A stretch of DNA of 64,000 nt from Flabesymbios commensalis (GCA_964017125.1 OZ024903.1:58454562-58518561), one strand, 5' to 3'. Counted from the stretch's first letter, positions 11,890-24,505 are shown. Notes: a model not told the origin generated them from the sequence alone. Translations and numbers: made by a program.

Positions 11890-12845
11890 CAATCGGAAGC
11901 CATTGAAGAGGCTTAAAGGACGCTGGAGAGGCATTTGTCAGCGATATGAAGGCATGACGACAGAGAGGCGTTAAAAAGGCAAAGGAAAGGCGCTAAAGGT
12001 CGATGAATAGGCGTTAAAAGGCATTGGAGAGGCGCTATAAGGCAACGAAGAGGCGGGGAAGAACAATGTGGAGGAGTAAAAGACAACGAAGAGGCGTTGA
12101 AGTGTGACCAGTGTGTTAAAATATGTGTTAAAAGGCATTAAAAGGCGACGAGGAAGCGTTTAATGACGACGTGAAGGCGTGCAAGGCAATGGCAATGGAG
12201 AGGCGTAGAAGTGCGACTAAGATTCGTTTAAGTATGATGGAGTGCAACGAGGCATTAAAGGCCAACATGGAAGCGTTGAATGACGATGGAAAAGCAGTTA
12301 GAGGGTGATGAAGAGGCGTTAAAGGGTAACGGGTAGGCGCTAAAGGGCAACAGAAAGGTCTTTTTAAATTGCAACGAAGAGGCGTCAAAAGCCAATGCAA
12401 ATGCATAAAGGGTGACGAAACCATGTTAAAGTTAGCTGTGTTTGCGTTAAAAGGTGACAGGTAGGATATAAGGCGCGATGTGGAGGTGTTAAATGGTGAC
12501 GAGGAAACGTCTAAGGGCATCACAAAGGCATTAAAAGGCGATCAAGAGGCATTTTAGGGCAACAGGGAGGCATTAAAAGGCAACGGGGAGGCTTAAAGAA
12601 CAACAAAGCGGTGTTGACGCGGGACAACAAGGCGTTAAAAGGCGACAGAAAGGTGGTAAATGGTATGCTCTGAAATGCGTTAAAATGCAATGGGGAGACG
12701 TACAAATCAATGAGTAAGTATTAAAGGATGGCGAAGAGGTGCTAAATGGCGATGGGAAAGTGTGGAAGGGTGATTGGGAGAGAGAATCTGGGGGCATTCA
12801 AGAGCGACGGTAAAGCGTTGAAGGACGATGGGAAGGCGTTGAAAA
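11890..12845. repeat. 21-bp minisatellite, roughly 45 degenerate units
   Basis: The consensus is close to GAGGCGTTAAAAGGCGACGAA. Clear consecutive 21-bp units occur for example at 12545-12670. Because 21 is a multiple of three, the minus strand stays open over long stretches with SPFNA-like repeats. This is a by-product of the period; I find no sign of a gene. Confidence 0.88.
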
Positions 12846-12884
12846 GACTTTATCGAGTTAAAAATAGATATTTGTATTTGTTGT

Positions 12885-13742
12885 AAGTAATATTGTCAGG
12901 AATTCGACCTTAATTCGACCTTAAAATTGACCTTGAAGGTCACTTTGAATCACAAACATAATACCATAAAATGACTTAGCAGTCAAAAGCACATGAAAAT
13001 GAGGTATTACACATGCTCTTAGCTTTATCTGATAATAATCATATTTCCGATTACTTGACCTTGAAGTTGACCTCTTAACAATGAAGATGACCTTGAATCA
13101 TGAAAATAATATAAGGAATAGATTTTCTAGACAAAATTACACAAAAAAGGTATTAGACTTGCTCCTACTTTTATTTGTTGAAAAATCCTACTTTACCTTT
13201 AAATTGACCTTTGACATTGGATTCTGCCCCCTACCCAGCAAACACAAAACATTTGTATAACATTTATACAACGTCGGCCCAACGTCTTCGACGCTGGTCC
13301 AACATTGTATAAATGTTATACAAATGTTTTGTGTTTGCTGAGTAGCCCCACCGATATCTTAGATTTTTAACACTGCCAGAATGTTATTGTAACTAATGAA
13401 TTCCCCAACTCTTAAAAAAATGGATTATTAACAAGAATCATGGTTTAATTGTAAATACAATTAGGATGGTTTTACCGATTTTCACAGCCAATGGCGGCCA
13501 TCTTGGATTTTCGTACTTTTATGGGTCAGATGTATTTCTTATTTTGTACATGTATGTCCAAAATAAGAAAGGGGAATTTCGTCTCTATATCTCGCTTAAA
13601 TGGTAAATGCGCAGCACAAAATTAAAAAAAAAACTCCTGCAGTTCTAATCTATGGACATGTTTACATCATATGGTCATATTAAGAGGCCAAAATAAAATC
13701 ACCGATTTATTTATGATTTTAGCCTGATTGAGTCCCTTTAAG
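12885..13742. repeat. composite dispersed repeat, copy B
   Basis: 12885-13520 is the reverse complement of copy A (5230-5660 and 7660-7800), including units with AATACCATAAAATGAC and AATATAAGGAATAG 146 bp apart and GCCAATGGCGGCCATCTTGG. 13556-13742 is a direct match to 4590-4760. A palindromic MITE is inserted at 13234-13342. Confidence 0.75.
13234..13342. mobile_element. palindromic MITE-like element, perfect arms
   Basis: Arms 13236-13271 and 13305-13340 are perfect 36-bp inverted repeats starting CAGCAAACACAAAACATTTG. The centre reads CGTCGGCCCAACGTCTTCG, then ACGCTGGTCCAACA. Copy A of the host repeat (about 5425-5440, CTATAGGG) is uninterrupted at the equivalent place, which gives an empty site and suggests insertion at TA or CTA. 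Confidence 0.92.
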
Positions 13743-14624
13743 ATGGCTGTCACTACTTATTGTAGAAACTGAACAGTGATCTTTTGAATAAATTAGGCTA
13801 ATTTAGTCTTAAATTTGTTTTCATCCAAAGTTTATCCTACCAAAAGAAAGACAAAAATTGTATGCTTATTAGGTGGATATATTTTTAATATACAATACAC
13901 TCGTTGAAGTGTAAATCAAATCCACCTGTGATCACACACAATTCCCTCTACATGAATGTCACGATGCTGATAATGTCAGACATATGTATGTCTTAAACAT
14001 TAAATAATATCTATTCTAAACATCGACCTAACATTTTTGAATAATGTTACGTGATTTTGGTGCCATATTTTCACAACAAAACAAATTTTAAGACTGGTTT
14101 ATCGAAATATTACCATGATCGATCACCATACAATATTGTACAATATTTCTACAAGAATATTTGTTTGAACATCTCAAGGATGTTGGCAAAATGTTGTAAT
14201 AAAATATTGTTGTGAAAACACGGATATAACCTTTTGAAATCAATATTGTCACGATTATTATGTGTTTAAACATTATAAGGATGTTGGTAAAATGTTATTT
14301 GAAAAATGTTTTGTGTTTGCTGCATGGGAGTGGGGGTGGCGCTACATAAGAAGATAGGGGGGGAGGTATTTCAAAGTTAAGAATAACATAGATTAAAAAT
14401 GGCCGACATCTTGGATTTGACCCTTAGAAGACCATGAAATAATTTTATCGTCATTACTTTAGTCGAAAATTAGGTAGGCCCTTACCCACGCAATGTGAGT
14501 AGCTTGGCTTAGCCGGATTATGCTTTCAACAGTTATAAAATATTTAATTTCCGAATGGGTCGCCCTGACCGGCGGCAATCTTGAATTTTGCTTCTCACAC
14601 GTTTTCAGCAGCTTGTTCACGAGG
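13743..14624. other. AT-rich DNA with degraded palindrome-family remains
   Basis: Around 13980-14320 there are repeated blocks such as AAGGATGTTGGCAAAATGTT and AAGGATGTTGGTAAAATGTT, ending TTTTGTGTTTGCTGCATGGG, which resembles the right end of the palindromic family. AAATGGCCGACATCTTGG (14398) is the motif shared by many arrays. No gene seen. Confidence 0.45.
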
Positions 14625-14626
14625 TA

Positions 14627-15660
14627 CCGTTAACTGGGGGTAACTTTGAACACTTTTTGGGGTCATTCATAAATTGCCAGAAAATGCTGAGTGAAATATT
14701 CAAGAAATTTACCTGCATAGAAATTGGGGGAAGAAATGTGCCTTTTCGTATCTAATTGTGAAGTATTTGATATCTATAGCTAACAGGTTCTTTTTCAACA
14801 AATGGTATTGTGTTCAATGTTAGCCCTAATGAGGGGTAAATTTGAACACAGACGTAAGTGGTTGGTTCTATAAGTGTCATTTGAGTTACCGCTACAAATG
14901 ACTTATATTAATAGATGCAAAGGAAAAATAGCAGGATTTATTTTCAATCCATCTGACTCATTAAAATAACAAATACTGACACCTCACAGAAGGATTTATT
15001 TTTCAATTTGTTATTGTTTTCTTATTTTTGGGGGGAATGGTTCAAGATATGCATGGGGTAACTTTGAACAACAAAATAAAATATCAAGCACACAATTAAT
15101 TCACTTGAAAAAAGTTAAACGTCTATGTTGTTGGATATAGTAGTAGCTTTTTGGTTATTTCCCCTTCGATTCCGAAATTACATGGGTATTTCACAATATA
15201 AATAGGTTTATATTAAGCCTTCTCAAGAAAAAGGCACGTGGGGTAATTTTGTTCTAAGTTACCATGGTTACCCCTCCACAGTTTATGATTTTTTGTTTTA
15301 TCAAGCCCAAGAAAATGGATTTGTATTAAAGACAAATACTACATATGATATAGGCTTACACTATATTGTCACAAGAGCATACCCTACATTTTGTCATCAT
15401 AGAAACAATAATGAGCACTGCGGGGCCTACTTACTCAGTAACGTTGGAATCAAAATTTTGTGGCATTCATAAGGCTGTGGGCCTAACAAAATGGCCGACA
15501 TTTGTAAATCCGTTGTGAAGGTGCGCGAAAGGCTGATCATGGTTAATTTAATGCAATATAATGAAATATAGGGTTAGATTGTATTTGGATATATTTGTTA
15601 TTATATATATCATCAAAGTATATTATCACATCCACCGTTCAAAGTTACCCCAATTGACGG
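14627..15660. mobile_element. 1034-bp TA-flanked DNA transposon (CCGT..ACGG ends), no transposase
   Basis: Terminal inverted repeats of about 24 bp (CCGTTAACTGGGGGTAAC and CCGTCAATTGGGGTAACT on the complement) are directly flanked by TA on both sides (14625-14626, 15661-15662). The motif GGGGTAACTTTGAAC recurs inside (about 14635, 14833, 15056 and inverted near 15255). An internal palindrome joins two opposed copies at 14813-14850. The architecture matches 23338-24503. Superfamily not assigned; a TA duplication fits Tc1/mariner-like and a few other groups. Confidence 0.85.
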
Positions 15661-15750
15661 TAGTCCCCTAGGTTATAATGGGTCATGCCGGGTTATTTTT
15701 TTACAGTACGCCGTTTCTACTCAGGTTGAAAATTTTAGTTCCATGCCCGC

Positions 15751-15935
15751 ATGTCCAGCTCAGAGGTAGCACAGTCATTAAAAAGTTATGGACATTTTTC
15801 GGACCTTGAGGTCGAGATCGCTCTCTCAGTCACAGTCATGTGGAATTTTTCGGGTAGAGCAAATACATTAATACACGGCCTCGGAGAGAACGACACGGCT
15901 AGCCCCCCCCCCCCCCGCCCGTGGCCCAAGAAGGA
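15751..15935 (+). mobile_element. possible degraded tRNA-SINE
   Basis: CAGCTCAGAGGTAGCACAG followed about 45 bp on by GAGGTCGAGATCGC resembles a worn A box and B box, then a short body and a C-rich end. No target duplication found. Tentative. Confidence 0.35.
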
Positions 15936-17574
15936 GATTTAACCTACTGGCATTAGGAAAGTGAACTAAATTTTACTTCAGGCAGAGTGTGAGAGAAATA
16001 AAATTCTGCAGATAGGAACTAAGGGGCGGACCATTTAATACCAGGGGAGGGGGTTATGTGTTTTCTTCCTAACCAAATCACGTACGGTTAGTCACGTATG
16101 GATAGACACTCCTAAATAGGCAAATATCTATATGGTGAAGAAAATTGAAACTGTCACCCAGGTTTAAATATGTCTTTACCTCAATTTTTTTCATTAAGAA
16201 CTGTACACTTATTTATGTGACCATCATGAAGATCTCGTTGAAAGCTTTTAATAAACGTAGGCCCCTATGGTTTGCTATGTGTACCTTGAGGGATTATACA
16301 CGTTTTCCCCTGTGGTAAAAGCAAAATACGGCATTTTTGCCATTTTCTGTATGTCCGCAGCAAAGCTAGTAAAATGGACATGATAACAAATTTTACCTGG
16401 AATTTCTGATTAATTAAATATATCAAATATCATACTATTAACGATTGACGTTAGTGAATTTTTCTATGCAGTTATGATTGGAAATGCAATGTCTAAAAAA
16501 TTGTGTTTTATTCAATTATTTACCAAGTCTATTAAAATTACGAATAACAGGGTTTAAATTACATGACAAAAACTGGGTTGTAGACAATTTATATTAAAAA
16601 AAAATATGTGTCATAAATCATCCTGATCTCGCAGTTTTGAAGCATGCAATTCACAAAAACAAAACGTCATCGTTAAGGATGTTTTCTATGAATTTTTTTT
16701 ATCACAATTTCACGGATCTGGTGTATTCATTTAAAGTATATTCCGACATAGAATGATTGCCTCTGAGAGCATAAAAAGCAGTCATTATCGTATGCGATGA
16801 TTTTATTTGGTAATGTGCCTGCTATAATCAAAATTTGTAGTTTACGTGATAGGTTTTCTACGTTATCGTTCTAGGTATGGTTTATAAATAATGGGATGGA
16901 CTATTTTCACACATGCTATTTTCGTCTTTTGTGTTGGTGATTTATCAGACAGTATGCATGATTAGTTCAGATGGAATTTGAAGTAGGCTACATTTTTGCA
17001 GTTTTATTAAGTAAAACTATCATAATATTTTCAATATCATAATATATGACAATGGAATCATTACATGTAAAATTTTCGTGTGAAGCAATTAAATTACATG
17101 TGGTGACCATGCCCAAAGCAGTAGGCCTACATGTGTCTTTAAGTTAAGAGTAAGTTAGTTATAATTGGATGTATATAACATAGTCTACATACATTTTTTT
17201 AATTATTTATGATTGAGCACAGAATATACAGTATTTTTTTCAAATATTCCCCAGTCACAGGTAGAAAAATGGTGACCTACACCTGGATGTGTCTAAGCAC
17301 ACGACCTGGCTATATGATGCTGATTTAATGCCGATTCATTGTTTTCTAGTCCTGCCAAAATCGGTGAAACTTGAGTGTTGTTGCAATGTGTTTCAAACCC
17401 ACAAGACTTATTAGGTCAGTCACCAGGTCACATAATGCCTCACGTAGTAATTACAGGCAAAGTACGTGCAGGTTAGTTGTTTGATATCAAATCTGACGAC
17501 TCTTCAGTCGACTTTACATTTTCCCCCCCGCCCCTGTCACTCTACCTGTTCATCTACGTGCAATTTCAACTCCA
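15936..17574. other. unannotated AT-rich DNA
   Basis: No open frame of interest, no terminal repeats and no RNA gene recognised. Confidence 0.55.
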
Positions 17575-17804
17575 TAGAGAGCATACAGCCCTGCAGCCAT
17601 TTTGGAATAGTGTTACTCATCGTACACATTGAGATCTTCACCCCACCAAGTACTTATTTACTCCAGAACCAAGTGAAGCATTTGAGGGTGAGGTGCCTTG
17701 CCCAACACCAAAAAATGTCCAATCCTGCACCAAGCGGGGTTCGAAACTGCACAACAGGCAGCAACATAGGAAAGCTCGATTCTCTAGCCATTCCGCCAAC
17801 TCTG
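17575..17804 (-). mobile_element. tRNA-derived SINE, same family as 46051
   Basis: On the minus strand: GGAATGGCTAGAGAATCGAG (A-box side), the B-box-like GTTTCGAACCCCGCTTGGTG, then a body with TTGGGCAAGGCACCTCACCC and CTTCACTTGGTTCTGGAGTA. The order and spacing match the 46051 copy throughout, including AAAATGGCTGCAGGGCTG near the 3' end. Confidence 0.82.
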
Positions 17805-18149
17805 TAATGCACATTTTTCGTTGGTTGCATTGCAGTCTGACTCATTATGTGTTTTCTGAATTCTTATCGAGCTAACACAGGCGCAGATATCCTTTTTGCG
17901 CCAAATATTTTAATAAGTTCCCCAAATTGGTCTAAATCCGCCTTACCACAGGGCTAGGGTATAGGATAAACACAGACCAATTCTCCTAATACTGACTGGC
18001 TCGCCCCATACATGCACACTAGTCAGGTGGCTAATTAGCAGCAAATTTTAGGATTATTATTACCGGGCGGATAAAAGCACCGTTTTGAGGGTTCAGTAGT
18101 CTATCCTTAACAAAACTACTCAGCCCAATTTTTTTTCTACTTAAGACGC

Positions 18150-18640
18150 CAAAAAGTGACAAAATCCAAGATGGCTGTCATTTGTAGCCTACAAGATGAA
18201 ACAATGAAATTATATTATTTTAGACAGAATAGACGTGGATTCATGATGTTGGTGTCTAGCATACGGGTTTCAATTATTCCTGATGTAGTCAGAACGTACT
18301 TTAAATATTGCATTGTGAATAAAATCCAAGATGGCATGCAGTCATGTGTGTAAAGTGAAACAATACCATAGTGTTTTCAAGCATGTCTGACATAGGGATG
18401 TGGCCAGAACATACATTAGTCATCGTATTGTGAGTAAAATTCAAGATGCCTGCCATTTGTGCAAAGGTCAAAACTATATAAATTGATATATTTTTTGACA
18501 CAAAATGTTTCCCAATTTAGTGGTTTGCCGTTGGTTTTTTCCAGGTATGCCCGACTTAGTTGTGTGGCCAGAGAGTACTATAAACATTGCACTGTGGGTA
18601 AAATTCAAGATGGCCGCCATTTAAAGAGGGCAAACAACAT
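18150..18640 (+). repeat. ~160-bp unit array with AAAATYCAAGATGG box
   Basis: The box starts at 18161, 18321, 18436 and 18600 (spacings 160, 115 and 164). Units share ATTGTGARTAAAAT and GTGGCCAGARHRTAC; the middle unit is about 45 bp short. The last unit contains CAAGATGGCCGCCATTT. Confidence 0.72.
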
Positions 18641-19825
18641 TCCCTGTAAACATATTAGGGCCTAAGCCTACATTGAATCAAAGGATTGTGTTGACTGCTG
18701 GTGAATAGGCCTATACGCCATCCAAAATGTCTATATTGAAGGGGTGTACGAGCTCATGGGGTAGGCCTATTGATCACAGTAAACTGATTTTTCTGAAAAG
18801 CGAGTTTCATATATCATATCTAGGCCTAATCTCTCGAATATAAATATTTCTAAAATGGTTTGTAGGCCTATTACAAATACAACAACATATGCGCAGCATC
18901 ATTGTGCGTCAAGCTCTGCAACCCAGCAAACAGAAGACGGTACACCAATACTGATTTCATGTTGGCCATAGGCCTACTAGCTTCGCAGGCTAGTTGATGG
19001 GCAAGCATTAAAATGACATTGGTTAAATGTATTTTGTTTGTTGCGTTAAACATGTCATGTCTGCTGCAGCAGTAGGCCACTAGGCCTATAGATATGTAGC
19101 CTAGGCCTATAATATGACGAAATAATATATGTCTTATAAAGATGTTCAAGTAGGCCTAACCCCCACGATGTCATAAAATATCAAGGGTAGCCTACATCAT
19201 TTATTTTGTCAACGGACTGCACTGTTTTAACGTATTACAAGTTCACTAACTAGGCCTAGTACCGGTAACTGATTTAAGGGTGTCAATTGCACATCTTTCT
19301 GCCACAACCACAATAGAGCGTTGCTTGAATCTTTAAATGTGTTTGTACCACCTCTTCTCCATTTAGAATATTAGACTGCTTGTGCCGCGTATTGAAATTA
19401 TTTGATTACAAAATGGCGACCATGGATCCCAGAAACAAGTTCCCATAAGAAAATTAAAGGGGAGCATTCAATATATTATAAAACGAATTATTTTATATTA
19501 GTGGCGACATTTGGTCTCCTAAAATCGACCATTTGGCGAACTTTTGCCATCCCATTTTTCCAAATGTACGTATTGTCGCCAGAAAAAAGAAGGGTGTCCA
19601 ATGGTCGTGAAATGAGTGACGACTTTTTGCCTCCCAAGTCTCAGACATACAGAAAAACGTTCGATCACTGTACCGATTTAATATTGGCCCACCGTTTGCG
19701 ACGCCGGCCCAACATTAAACCAACATTGGTCATTATAGGCATGTATAGGACCCTATATGATGGAGCAATTAGGTCGATTAAGCGAACCTCAGTTAACCTC
19801 AGTTGGGAACGTCAAATATCATGTG
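18641..19825. other. region with a dense TAGGCCTA cluster and one palindrome fragment
   Basis: TAGGCCTA occurs at 18716, 18762, 18821, 18863, 18969, 19081, 19102, 19151 and 19251. At 19680-19745 lies a fragment of the palindromic family (ATTGGCCCACC, GGCCCAACATT). No gene recognised. Confidence 0.7.
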
Positions 19826-19899
19826 AGAGAGAGAGTGAGAGGGAGAGAGGGAAAGAAGGAGAGGGGGGATGGGGAGAGGTGGAGAGGAGGAGAGGGGGA

Positions 19900-20028
<129 letters not shown>

Positions 20029-20377
20029 GGAGGAGAGGTGAGAAGAAGATATATTAGCGAGAAGGAATGTAGAAGAGCGCATGTTAATGAGTGTACGGAA
20101 TAGGAGGGGGAAGAAAAAGAGAGAGAGAGGATGAAAGAGAATGGGAAAGGAAGACTAAGACGAAGAGAAGAAAAAAGAAGAGAAGAAAGAGGTAGAGGAA
20201 GTGGTAAAAAAGGTGAAAGGAAAATAGGAGCATACGTAAAGTAAAGAAATAGAGAAGGAAGATTCGGGAAGGAAGAGGAAAGGGAGAGGATATATATGAA
20301 GGAGCAGAAAGAGAGAAAGATGAAGAGAAGGGGAAAGGAGGAAGAATAAAGGAGGAGAAAGCAAAGGAGAATGGGAT

Positions 20378-21008
20378 TTTTTTTTTTTTTTTATTGATTA
20401 AAATGTAACGTACAATACAAATACAAATTATGTATTATCAGTAAATAAATTGTTCATTTAAAAGCACATTCATTGAAGCCGTTGCCGACTCATTGTAAAA
20501 GAACAAAGAATCGACATCGGCCCAATGCGAGTTACTGACACAGTCATATTCACAGAAAAAACGAACAAAAAAAAACTAGTACTCAGTGAACGCGAGACAC
20601 TGTCACAATACCAGATCAATGTCGGGCCATAAACGCTGGCCCGGCACTGAACTAACACCATGCCAGCGTCTCCCGTTTTCTGGCTATGTGGTATGGTATC
20701 ACAGTTGACAATACATGACACACCAGACACAAGGCGGTGAAAGCAACGCCGGTTCAACGCCGGTCCACTATCGACGACACCGAACCAACGCCAAAGCGAT
20801 TCAACACCCTGCGCCTGCTGGGGAAAGAAGATAATTTTGCTGTTGGTTCAGCGTTGGTCGACAATCGACGACGCTGAACCAACGCTAAAGTAACACCTAT
20901 TCAACACCCTGCGCCTGCTGTTGGTATAATGTCTGGCCACTGCCGGAGAGATGTCCAGCCACCAAATCAGGACATGGTCAACCGTCGTGCGTTTTGCCCA
21001 GCATACAC
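20378..21008 (-). mobile_element. 631-bp retroposed insertion with poly(A) and 12-bp target duplication
   Basis: GGAGAATGGGAT is duplicated at 20366-20377 and 21009-21020. Read on the minus strand the insert ends in CAATAAAAAAAA, a polyadenylation signal running into the poly(A) tail. It starts GTGTATGCTGGGC, like the end of the palindromic family. The body contains two ~73-bp blocks 100 bp apart, each ending in GCAGGCGCAGGGTGTTGAA on the minus strand, plus further palindrome-family centres (GGCCCGGC, GTTGGTTC). LINE-driven retroposition of a transcript is the simplest reading. The source is unknown and there is no convincing protein. Confidence 0.78.
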
Positions 21009-22240
21009 GGAGAATGGGATGAAGCAGAAGTAATAAAGGACAGAGAGAGAGTGAAGGAAGAAGAGAGAAAGAAAGAAGACAACGAGGGAAGAACTTGAAG
21101 TAAAAAGAAAATAAAGAGAAAGAGGAGCAAGAAGGAAATAAGAGGAACAAGGGGGGGATTAAGAAGGATAAATATTAGGGAGAAGGAATGAAAAAGAGCT
21201 AATGGTAACGAGGGTAAGAAAGAGGAATAGGAGGGGAGAGAAGGAGGAAGGAGAAAAAGAGAGAGAGAGAAAGACGAAGAGTGAAGAGGAGACGGAAGAG
21301 GAGAACAGAGAAGTCGGGGAGGAGAAAGGAGAAGGAGAAGTGGATAAAAGAGAATGGAAAAGGGAAGACTAAGAGGACAAAAACGAAGAGGCGAAAGAGG
21401 AAGTGGTGAAGGAGGAGACAGGAAGGAAAATAGAAAAGGAAGATTGGAGAAGGAGGAGGAACTGGAGGGAATGAATAAGTGAACAGAAAAAGAGAAAGAT
21501 GACGAGAACGAAGTAGAATAATAGAAGTAGGAGAAGATACAAAAAAAAGAAGAAAAAGGAAGAATTTGAAAGAGAAAGAGGGTGAAAAGAGAAGAAAGAG
21601 GAAGAGAAGAGGAAGTGGTGAAGGAGGAGAAAAAGGTGGGGATGAATAAATGAGCATATAGAGAGAAAGATGAGGAGAAGGAAGAAGAAGAATAGAAGGA
21701 GGAGAAGGTAAAGAAAAGAATGAGGAAGAAGTTGAAAGAGAAAGAGGATGAAAAGAGAAAAAGGAGAACGAGGGCGTGGGGTGAAAAGGGAATTAGGAGG
21801 AGGATAAATTTGAGGAGGAGGAGTTTTGCTCCTTATGCAGGAGAAGGAAAATGGTGACAAGGACGCCTCCTTCCTGCTCCTCTTCCTTCTTCTTCCCCTT
21901 CTATTCCTCCTTACCAACCACTCTTCGTTTCCCACCCATCCCCTTCTCCTTTCACTCACCCTCTTCCTGATCCCTCAGCACCCCCTCCCACTATTATGTA
22001 TTTATTCATCAGACACCCCTCCTCCATCTTTTCATCCTCCTCTTCCTTCGTATTCTTTCTCCCTCTACTCTCCGTCCTCTTTATGATCTTTATTTGTCTT
22101 TGCACTTAATTATCTCCCTTCTCCTCTACCTGTCCTCCTCCTTCTTCACCTCCTCCTTCTACTCGACTTCCTTTCATTTTATTCCTCCTCATATACATTC
22201 TTCTCCCTGTCTTCTTTCCTCTTTCTTCGTCTTCGGCCCT

Positions 22241-23335
22241 TGCTCTTCCTCATAGGCCTACATTCCCTCAGCCTCCACATGCGACGTTGGTTGTGTGAAA
22301 CTTGAAAACATGGAGGGAATTTTAGGTTTTAGCAGCGTAAAATAACGATGAACGGATCAACAACCTTCTCTGTCGCTGCACCCACACTCGAACTCTCTTT
22401 CTTCTGTAATTAGGACTGCTCAAACCATGACATCTTTCCGGAAACTATCAGAAATTCAAATAGGCTACTGACTGGTGATTGTCCTGTAACATTTCTATCA
22501 TGCGGGCGGGCCGGGGGATTATGGTGGCTGGCTGCATGGCCTCTTGTTGAAATAATATGCCGTTGCAATTTTGTATTCCATTCTTTAAATATTTGTGTAT
22601 TTAATTAGCACGTTCAATAATTATGTCTAGTTGCAACACAACTAAACAATTTACCCCTTTTGAATATGATATAATCGATATCGTCTCACATGATGAAATG
22701 TATACATTGCTGAGGTCATGGCGACAATAGGACACCCGTGTGTATGTTGGTGGTGGGATATTGCCTCCCCGGCGACATAAAGCCACCATAGGCCTATCTA
22801 TAGATGTGATGACTATTCGCATCTGGATGCAATGACAAAAGTCCGTCATTTGAAAAGTAGCATTTCAAAAAATGTTTATTTGTATACATATGTTTTGGAA
22901 AATGTCTTTGAAAACAACACTGTTATTTTATTATTGAAATATCGAAGTTTCTATTGGTATAAAAAGTTGACATGAAACGCCAAAAGTTATTTTTCTATAA
23001 CATAAATTCCTAATGCGATTTTTTTAATTTTCCCGAACGTCACGACTTTAGGTGACCTCATGGCTAGGCTACCGGTAGGCCTACTAGGCCTATATATACT
23101 TACTCACCAATTCTCTCGGATATATGCCTACCATGGGGACCCCTTTCAACCGACATCAGACCCCTCCACATTATAATAGTGTAGAGGGGAGAGGGTGGGT
23201 GTGGAAATGGGTTGCCTATAATGGTTCTATATCTCACTTAGTCATGTTTCTCGAGCTATAGCCTAGATATCTAACGTTACACTCTTCTCTCTAGACTTGT
23301 TTCGCCAATAAAGATGCCTGCTTTGATATTTTCGT
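22241..23335. other. unannotated DNA
   Basis: Contains ordinary AT-rich sequence and a few TAGGCCTA octamers (for example 22788, 23074). No gene or element boundary seen. Confidence 0.55.
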
Positions 23336-23337
23336 TA

Positions 23338-24503
23338 CCGTAAAATGGGGTGACTTGGGACAGTGGGGTGACTTGGGACAAATCATTAAAATATTATTTT
23401 AAAATATGACTGTAATAACAATTTTTATATTAGGAGTTATATTTTTATAATAACAAAGACAGAATATTGTTGATGTTATAATTTGATGACTCAATTATAT
23501 TTTGGACACGAAATAGCCATAGGTTTCAAAAATGTTATGTTAAGAATAAAAATAATATCTAACATAGACTTTTCCTGTAAAGTCACAATCCATGCATTTT
23601 AAACAAATACATTTTTGAAGTCGGGCGACTTGGGACACATTTTTCCGTAGTTGTTATGCACATTTGTCGATCACCCAAGTCACCCCATTATACGGCACCC
23701 ATATCTTACAGGGTGTATATTTTGGTGTAGACATGCAATTTTGCTGGGGTATATATATGTCTCTATTATATTGTGATAGTGTTGTTCATAGTATGCCCAT
23801 GCCTATTTTACTATCAGTTGAGCTGGTTACATTTCATTTTGGTTGTTGCTGTTGATTTAAAAAAAACCCAGAATAGTGTCCCAAGCCACCCCATGTGTTA
23901 TTTATTTGTTTCAGTAGTGTCACATACTTGAGTAGGCCTATATAAAAACTAATTCCACTGTGAGTGGTATTATGAAAGATTGGGACTATATCTTTCTGTC
24001 ACGTAAATTCCAGCCTGATTGGCTGAGATATGTGTTAGATATATATATAGGCCTACACAAAACATCTTAAAAAAACGCCTTATGACGTCAAATCACACCA
24101 GTAAAACTGGTTTATTTTTAATAATTAATTTTAAATACAGAGCGTGGGTTAGACTTTGAATTTAGCACTAAATAATAAATTTAGCTTTTTCATACTTTTA
24201 ATTATACTTTAAATAGATAGGCCTATTTATGGAGACAATCTCAATGAGAACTGTTAATTTTAAAAATGCATTAGGGCCTACATATGTCCCAAGTCACCCC
24301 ATTGCGGGGTGACTTGGGACACTTTAAATTTTTTTAAAAAATTGTGTTCGAGCAACATAACTAAACAAAAAATTATATTTAATGATTCCAGTGATAATAT
24401 TTTTTGAGCTAAAATCATTTATAGCCTACAGTCATATTGGAAAATGTCTTGAGTGTGGATATGAAAAACAGTTGAAATCGTCCCAAGTCACCCCGTTTTA
24501 CGG
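23338..24503. mobile_element. 1166-bp TA-flanked DNA transposon (CCGT..ACGG ends), no transposase
   Basis: 24-bp terminal inverted repeats with one mismatch (starts CCGTAAAATGGGGTGACT) are flanked by TA (23336-23337, 24504-24505). The motif GGGGTGACTTGGGAC recurs directly after the left end, at about 23624 (variant), inverted at 23664-23687 with its own ATACGG, at 23880, and as an internal palindrome at 24284-24325. The layout parallels 14627-15660 with TTGGGAC in place of TTTGAAC. Confidence 0.9.
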
Positions 24504-24505
24504 TA

